The notes beneath the pieces were generated by a model, which was not told the DNA's origin, did no database searches, and worked only from the letters and a program-made list of their open reading frames with translations. This document shows positions 59,418 to 64,000 of a DNA stretch of 64,000 nt, piece by piece (within the stretch, counting starts at the first letter, position 1; every line of letters starts with the position of its first letter). Both the position numbers and the translations under genes were made by a program. Source of the stretch: Dysidea avara (lineage: Eukaryota; Porifera; Demospongiae; Dictyoceratida; Dysideidae); NCBI RefSeq assembly GCF_963678975.1, contig NC_089280.1:13343280-13407279 (forward strand), in the 5' to 3' direction.

Positions 59418-59753
59418 ATCTAAACCAAAACAGCCGAGCTGTAAAAAAAAGAATGCGGCCCCCAAAAAGGCCAGGATGAAAAAAGATGTGAAATCCAAGG
59501 TGGCGGCTAAGAAATGGCTGTGATGGTAGGTTAATGGCAAAAATTTTAATTACGACAATTCAGGTGAATTTGCATTGCCTCCTCCACTAGGATCCGGCAC
59601 CAAATTCACCTGAATTGTCGTAATTAAAATTTTTGCCATTAACCTACCATCACAGCTATTTCTTGGCCGCCACCTTGGATTTCATTTTTTTTTCATCCTG
59701 GCCTATTTGGGGGCCACACTCTTTTTTTACAGCTTGGCTGTTTTGGTTTAGAT
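59418..59753. repeat. Palindrome of two inverted right modules
   Basis: The arms (59418-59571 and 59602-59753) are near-perfect reverse complements around a ~30-bp spacer containing ggatccgg. Each arm is the right module of the satellite-bearing repeat (ggcggc(t/c)aagaaatggctg ... caattcaggtgaattt). Two such modules therefore meet head to head. The right-hand one continues into array 2 in reverse orientation. Confidence 0.9.
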
Positions 59754-59904
59754 ATTACTTCTTTTTGTATTGCAAGCCACAAAGCCAGCCATTAACTGGC
59801 TTTGGTGCTTCCTTCTAACTTGTTTTTTTTCTTTTCTTTTCTGCAGGAATATTGGAACAAAGGAAGAAATGTTGTGTACAGTTTTTTGTCTGACTGAGGT
59901 AACT
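59754..59904 (-). repeat. Remaining right module leading into array 2 (reverse)
   Basis: Reads, in reverse, the same order as 51880-51990: cttctttttgtattgcaagc, a ccagccattaactggctttg palindrome, and a pyrimidine-rich ttttcttttctgcagg, followed by about 60 bp of different sequence before the array. Confidence 0.7.
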
Positions 59905-61296
59905 TCTTCTAGCTGATCTCTCTACAGGGTGACTTGTTTGTAGCTGAACTTTCAACATAATAGTTTCTTTGTAGCTGAATTCTCTACAAGGTAACTTCTT
60001 CTAGCTGATCTTTCTACAGTGTTGGGCAAGTTACTTTGTAAAAGTAACTAGTTACATATTACATATTACTTGCAACAGAACTATTTAGTCACAGTTACAT
60101 ATTACCCATAAAATAAAGTAACTGTAATAATATTACATATTATATTACTTTGTGTCCACAGCCTTAAGCTGTCACGTGTGAAACTACCACCTTATCACGT
60201 GACAGGATTGCGTTGTTGGACAATGTGCAAATCTTGGTTATAAGTAAGAAGCTAGTGAATAAGCTTCATTCAGTAGGCCTCGTTACTTCGTTGTGGTTAG
60301 GTGTTACTCAGAGGATTACTAACGAGATTAGTAACTTCGTTACTTTTAGTAATAATATTACGTCATATTAGACTCGTTACAGTAATTATATTACTTAGGT
60401 AACGCGTTACGTTTGTAAGTAAAGTATCTTGCGTTATATTACCTGTTTTCATCTGATAGCGTATTTCGTTATATTACTTTGTTACCACAAAAGTAATAAT
60501 AGTACGTAACGCGTTACATAAGTAACGCGTTATCCCCAACACTGTTTCTACAGGGTGACTTGTTTGTAGCTGAACTCTCTACATGATGGTTTCTTTGTAG
60601 CTGAATTCTCTACAAGGTGGCTTCTTATAGCTGAACTATCTACACAGTGATCTTTTCATAGCCGAACTCTCTACAGGGTGATTTGTTTGTAGCTGAACTC
60701 TCTACAAGATGATTTGTTTCTAGCTGATCTCTCTATAGGGTAACTTGTTTGTAGCTGAACTCTCTACAGGATGGTTTCTTTGTAGCTGATGTTGCTACGG
60801 GTGACTTGTTTCTAGCTGATCTCTCTACAGGATGGTTTCTTTGTAGCTGAACTCTCTACAGGGTGGTTTTTTTTCTAGCTGAACTCTCTCTAGGGTGATC
60901 ACTTCACAGCTGAACCCTCTACAAGGTGGCTTCTTCTATCTGATCTCTCTACAGCCGGTGTGATTTGTTTGTAGCTGAACTCTCTACAAGGTGATGATTT
61001 CTAGCTGAGCTCTCTCTTATTTCTAGCTGATCTCTCTACAGAGTAACTTTTTAGTCTAGCTGAAGTCTTTACATGGTGGATTTTGGTTGTTAAACTCTCT
61101 GCATGAAGACTTGTTTGTAGCAGAACTTCTACAGAGTGAATTATGTGTAGCTGAACTCTCTACAGGGTACATGACTTGTTTATAGCTGAACTCTCTTCAG
61201 TGTGACTTGTAATGTCTGAATCACTACAGCAATATATTTGTAGCTGAGCTCTCTATAGGGTGACTTGCTTGTTGCTAAACTGTCTATAAGATTAAC
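59905..61296 (-). repeat. Minisatellite array 2 (reverse), interrupted
   Basis: Tandem units agctgaactctctacagggt plus gacttgtttgt, the reverse complement of the array 1 unit, more diverged. The array is interrupted at 60017-60544 by an inserted element and ends next to a LINE 3' end. Confidence 0.93.
60011..60550. mobile_element. 528-bp element (60017-60544) inserted in the minisatellite
   Basis: The ends cagtgttgggcaagttac and (complement) cagtgttggggataacgcgt form short inverted repeats. tttcta occurs on both sides (60011-60016 and 60545-60550), extendable to tttctac, and the array unit reads through when the element is removed. Inside are gtaacgcgttac, agtaatatta and a tcacgtgtgaaac/tatcacgtgaca region. 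Related sequence occurs at 19260-19430, 29430-29590, 47400-47595 and 63287-63640. Confidence 0.85.
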
Positions 61297-61572
61297 TTAT
61301 TATTATTATTATTATTAATTAGCAAAGCCCACTAGGGGCAACACACTAATGAGCATTACAATGACATATTATATTACTTACAGCGTTCTTAAATGTTTCG
61401 AGATCTATTGTGTCGATGTTAGGAATTTGAAGGGAGTTACATTGAATAATTGTTCGTGTGAGGAAGGAGTATGTGTACACATCAATTCTTGTTTGCAATT
61501 GAGTTAACTTGAGAGGATGTTAAGCACGGGTGTAGGACACTGGAGCTGGTGATGGTAAGCAATTGCTAGTAA
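61297..61572 (-). pseudogene. 3' end of a LINE with a (TAA)n tail
   Basis: On the minus strand the frame reads QTRIDVYTYSFLTRTIIQCN and on through LETFKNAVSNII to a TAG at 61346-61348. This matches the conserved C-terminal end of jockey/CR1-like reverse transcriptase proteins (TRxDxYxxSFFPRTIxxWNSL). It is followed by about 30 bp of untranslated sequence and a (TAA)n tail at 61297-61318. Only about 275 bp are present, so it is 5'-truncated. It lies at the junction between arrays 2 and 3. Confidence 0.8.
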
Positions 61573-61576
61573 GTTC

Positions 61577-61660
61577 CTGCACCCTAATAAAGCATTCAGC
61601 TGCATTTATAATTTACTCAATTATATTACATTGCAAGTTATTCTGTAGGGAATTCAGCTA
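61577..61660 (+). repeat. Left module of the satellite-bearing repeat (array 3)
   Basis: caccctaataaagcattcag, then aatttactcaattatattac and caagttattctgtaggg: the same left edge as 48285-48349. Confidence 0.75.
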
Positions 61661-62369
61661 CAAACAAGTCACCCTGTAGTCAGATCAGCTAGAAGAAGGT
61701 ATCTAATAGAGAGTTCAGCTACAAAGAAACCATCATGTAGAGAGTTCAGCTCAAACAAATCACCCTGTAGAGAATTCAGCTACAAACAAATTGCCCTGTA
61801 GAGAGATCAGCTAGAAGAAGTTACCTTGTAGAGAGTTCAGTTACAAAGAAACAATCATGTAGAGAGTTCAGCTGCAAACAAATCACCCAGTAGAAAGTTC
61901 CGCTATGAACAGACCACCCTGTAGAGAGTTCAGTTACAAACAAGTCATCCTGTAGAGAGATCAGCTATAGAAGAAGTCACCTTGTAGAGAGTTCAGCTAC
62001 AAAGAAACCACCATGTAAGAGAGTTCAGCTGCAAACAAATCACCTGTAGAGAGTTCAGCTAGGAACAAGTCACCCTGTAGAGAGATCAGCTAGAAACAAG
62101 TCACCCTGTAGAGAGTTCAGCTAGAATAAGTTACGTTGTAGAGAGTTCAGCTACAAAGAAACTACCATGTAGAGAGTTCAGCTGCAAACAAATCGCCCTG
62201 TAGAGACAAACAAATCACCCTGTAGAAAGATCAGCTAGAAGAAGTTACCTTGTAGAGAGTTCAGCTACAAGCAAATCACCCTGTAGAGAGTTCAGCTACA
62301 AACAAGCCATCTGGTAAAGAGATCAGCTAGAAGGATCACCTTGTAGCTACAAAGAAATCACTCTGCTTC
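61661..62369 (+). repeat. Minisatellite array 3 (forward)
   Basis: About 700 bp of the same ~31-bp unit as array 1 (gtagagagttcagctacaaa), in forward orientation, with agaagaag(t/g)tacc variants that resemble the last part of array 1. Confidence 0.95.
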
Positions 62370-62640
62370 ATCTTTTCTTCTTCCTGTGGTAAAGAAAATA
62401 TGATAGGTTATAAAGCCCTAAAGCCGGCCATAGGCCAGCTTTGGGGTATACAAATACAAAAAGAAGTGAAATCTAATCCAAAACAGCTAAGCTGTAAAAA
62501 AAGAGTGCGGCCCTCAGAAAGGCTATGGTGAAAAAAGATGTGAAATCCAAGGTGGCGGCCAAGAAATGGCTGTGATGGTAGGTTAATGGTAAAAATTTTA
62601 ATAATGACAATTCAGGTGAATTTTGTGCCAAGACCAAGAC
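62370..62640 (+). repeat. Right module of the satellite-bearing repeat (copy 3)
   Basis: Same order of sub-blocks as 51880-52190: ttttcttcttcctgtggtaa, the ccggccataggccagctttg palindrome, aaatccaaggtggcggccaa and attcaggtgaattttgtgcc. It ends near agaccaag. Confidence 0.85.
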
Positions 62641-63286
62641 AGTAAAACAGAAACCATAGTGCTGCTGGTGCTCATTGGTTCACTGTTGATCTACTAGTTG
62701 GTGTACTATAAGTAAAATATCAGTAAACAAAATGTTCTAATCTGATAATTTACTTTTATTAGTGATTTACTTCCTGTAAAACAACCAGTAATCTTATCAA
62801 TTACTGTTAGGTAATCTAAGAGGCTTCAAGCAGTGCAGCTTTTTCATGGAAGAGCATACCCCCACCCTTGGCAGCATTAGGACTAAGCCTTACCACTTTT
62901 ACTGTGATGTCTCAGGCCACTATAGAATATAGAATATACCATAAAATATTGGGCATGCAATTTCCTAAGCAGTTTTTCAAATGATGACATAGTGGTTTCC
63001 TGTATCCCTAACATTAGCATCTATTGGCTTGAACTAATCAGGTTCAAGAGAGTTTCCAGCTTTCTCCTCAGTTTCTGCTTTGCTGAAATCCTTATTTCAC
63101 TAGAGACCATGCTGGAAACATTGCTGTATTCATAACTGGCTGTATATTCATCAGAAATGTCCATAGAAGGTTTTGTATTGTATTTATTACTGTTCAGAGC
63201 CTTCATGCAGCAGGGAGTTAAGAAAACTTACATTCAATTTTGCACAATAGATACGATGATTAGCTAAATCTCTCTAGTGTTTGGCA
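62641..63286. other. No recognised gene
   Basis: The minus frame at 63021-63206 (61 codons, Ser/Lys-rich) has no motif or clear splice context. Nothing is supported. Confidence 0.4.
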
Positions 63287-63645
63287 GTGTTGGGCAAGTT
63301 ACTTTGTAAAAGTAACTAGTTACATGTTACATATTACTTGCAACTGAACTATTTAGTTACAGTTACATATTACTCATAAAATAAAGTAACTATAATAATA
63401 TTACATATTATATTACTTTGTGTCCACAGCCTTAAGCTGTCACGTGTGAAACTACCACTTTATCACGTGACATGATTGCGTTTTGCAAATCTTGGTTATA
63501 AGTAAGAAGCTGGTGAATAAGCTTCATTCAGTAGGCTTCGTTACTTCGTTGTGGCTAGGCGTTACTCAGAGGATAACTAACGAGATTAGTAACCTCGTTA
63601 CTTGTAGTAATAATATTACGTAATATTATACTCGTTACAGTAACT
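63287..63645. mobile_element. Truncated copy of the cagtgttggg element
   Basis: Starts cagtgttgggcaagttac and follows 60017-60385 closely (ttatcacgtgacatgattgc against ttatcacgtgacaggattgc). After gtaatattatactcgttaca the match stops, and no complementary right end is seen. Confidence 0.8.
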
Positions 63646-64000
63646 TAGCACATATTTATCGAATCACGTATTGTGGTTGTTGGTGGTATTAAGTATTCAT
63701 CGAATTACATTTAGTAGATGCTGGTAGTATCACTATTAACTATATTTTTGGCAGGTGGTCAGGTTGTTTAATCACGTGATCAGGTGCACGTGATCCCCTC
63801 TCAACGCAGGTCGGTGACAAGCACGTAGCTGCTATTGCGTTTTCGAGCCTTTGTTGTAATCTGTATAGCTCGATGTAGGATTTTTGGCCCCTGCAGCTAA
63901 CTCGAGCCTATCTGGACGAGAGTTCCATAGCCCGTGCTGTGGAGAAGGATCTGACCTTTCACCTTATTCCTTGTTTATTAGGAGTAAGGGAGTATGTGGT
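63646..64000. other. No recognised gene
   Basis: Several cacgtg/cacgtga sites lie at 63770-63825, and the sequence becomes less AT-rich toward the end. It may be the edge of a gene or promoter outside the window, but nothing can be assigned. Confidence 0.35.

Noticed and set aside
60017-60544. Telomere- or origin-like function for the gtaacgcgttac repeats
   Set aside because: The sequence has inverted ends and flanking duplications and recurs as fragments elsewhere, so a mobile element is the simpler explanation.
48350-62369. CRISPR-like array (regular ~31-bp repeats)
   Set aside because: Units are directly adjacent with no unique spacers, they vary continuously, and the region is eukaryotic. 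This is a minisatellite.
1-64000. tRNA, rRNA or other structural RNA genes
   Set aside because: I saw no cloverleaf with conserved tRNA box sequences and no rRNA-like stretches. A covariance-model scan would be needed to exclude small RNAs.

Overview
The window is AT-rich eukaryotic DNA with short GT-AG introns, almost no long open frames, and very dense mobile and repeated DNA. The two confident host genes fit an early-branching animal: a pair of secreted, multi-exon proteins resembling the At4g14100-like/ependymin-fold family, and a secreted fibrinogen-C-domain protein. My best guess is a demosponge. That is an inference from gene content and style, not from a marker gene.

Layout. (1) 1-9900: unassigned DNA, then a 5.76-kb hAT-type element (2169-7930) with perfect 8-bp target duplications. 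It contains a BED-finger exon, a 400-bp-arm palindrome, tandem tyrosine-recombinase-like fragments and a cluster of duplicated exon-like pieces. A small hAT relative lies at 8479-8954. (2) 9900-35450: a mosaic of copies of one minus-strand, intron-containing family, including integrase-like exons. It includes a recent direct segmental duplication (11518-17443 and 22937-28403) and several hAT or foldback elements. Most copies look decayed. (3) 36200-44434: the best coding region. Two five-exon paralogues lie head to tail on the minus strand (41611-44217 and 38103-40287), each 253 codons plus stop, with a truncated LINE between them and a 171-bp inverted-repeat element just upstream of the first. 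(4) 44435-48300: repeat-rich DNA without a gene I can name. (5) 48350-62640: three arrays of a ~31-bp minisatellite joined to the same flanking modules in both orientations, i.e. a satellite-bearing mobile or composite repeat. Between them are several MITEs and a fibrinogen-domain gene with an in-frame TGA. (6) 62640-64000: further repeat copies.

The genes form no operon or pathway. The paralogue pair shows a local tandem duplication of a secreted protein. Most of the rest records successive insertions, segmental duplication and decay. All coordinates and exon joints were read by eye; no alignment or search was run.
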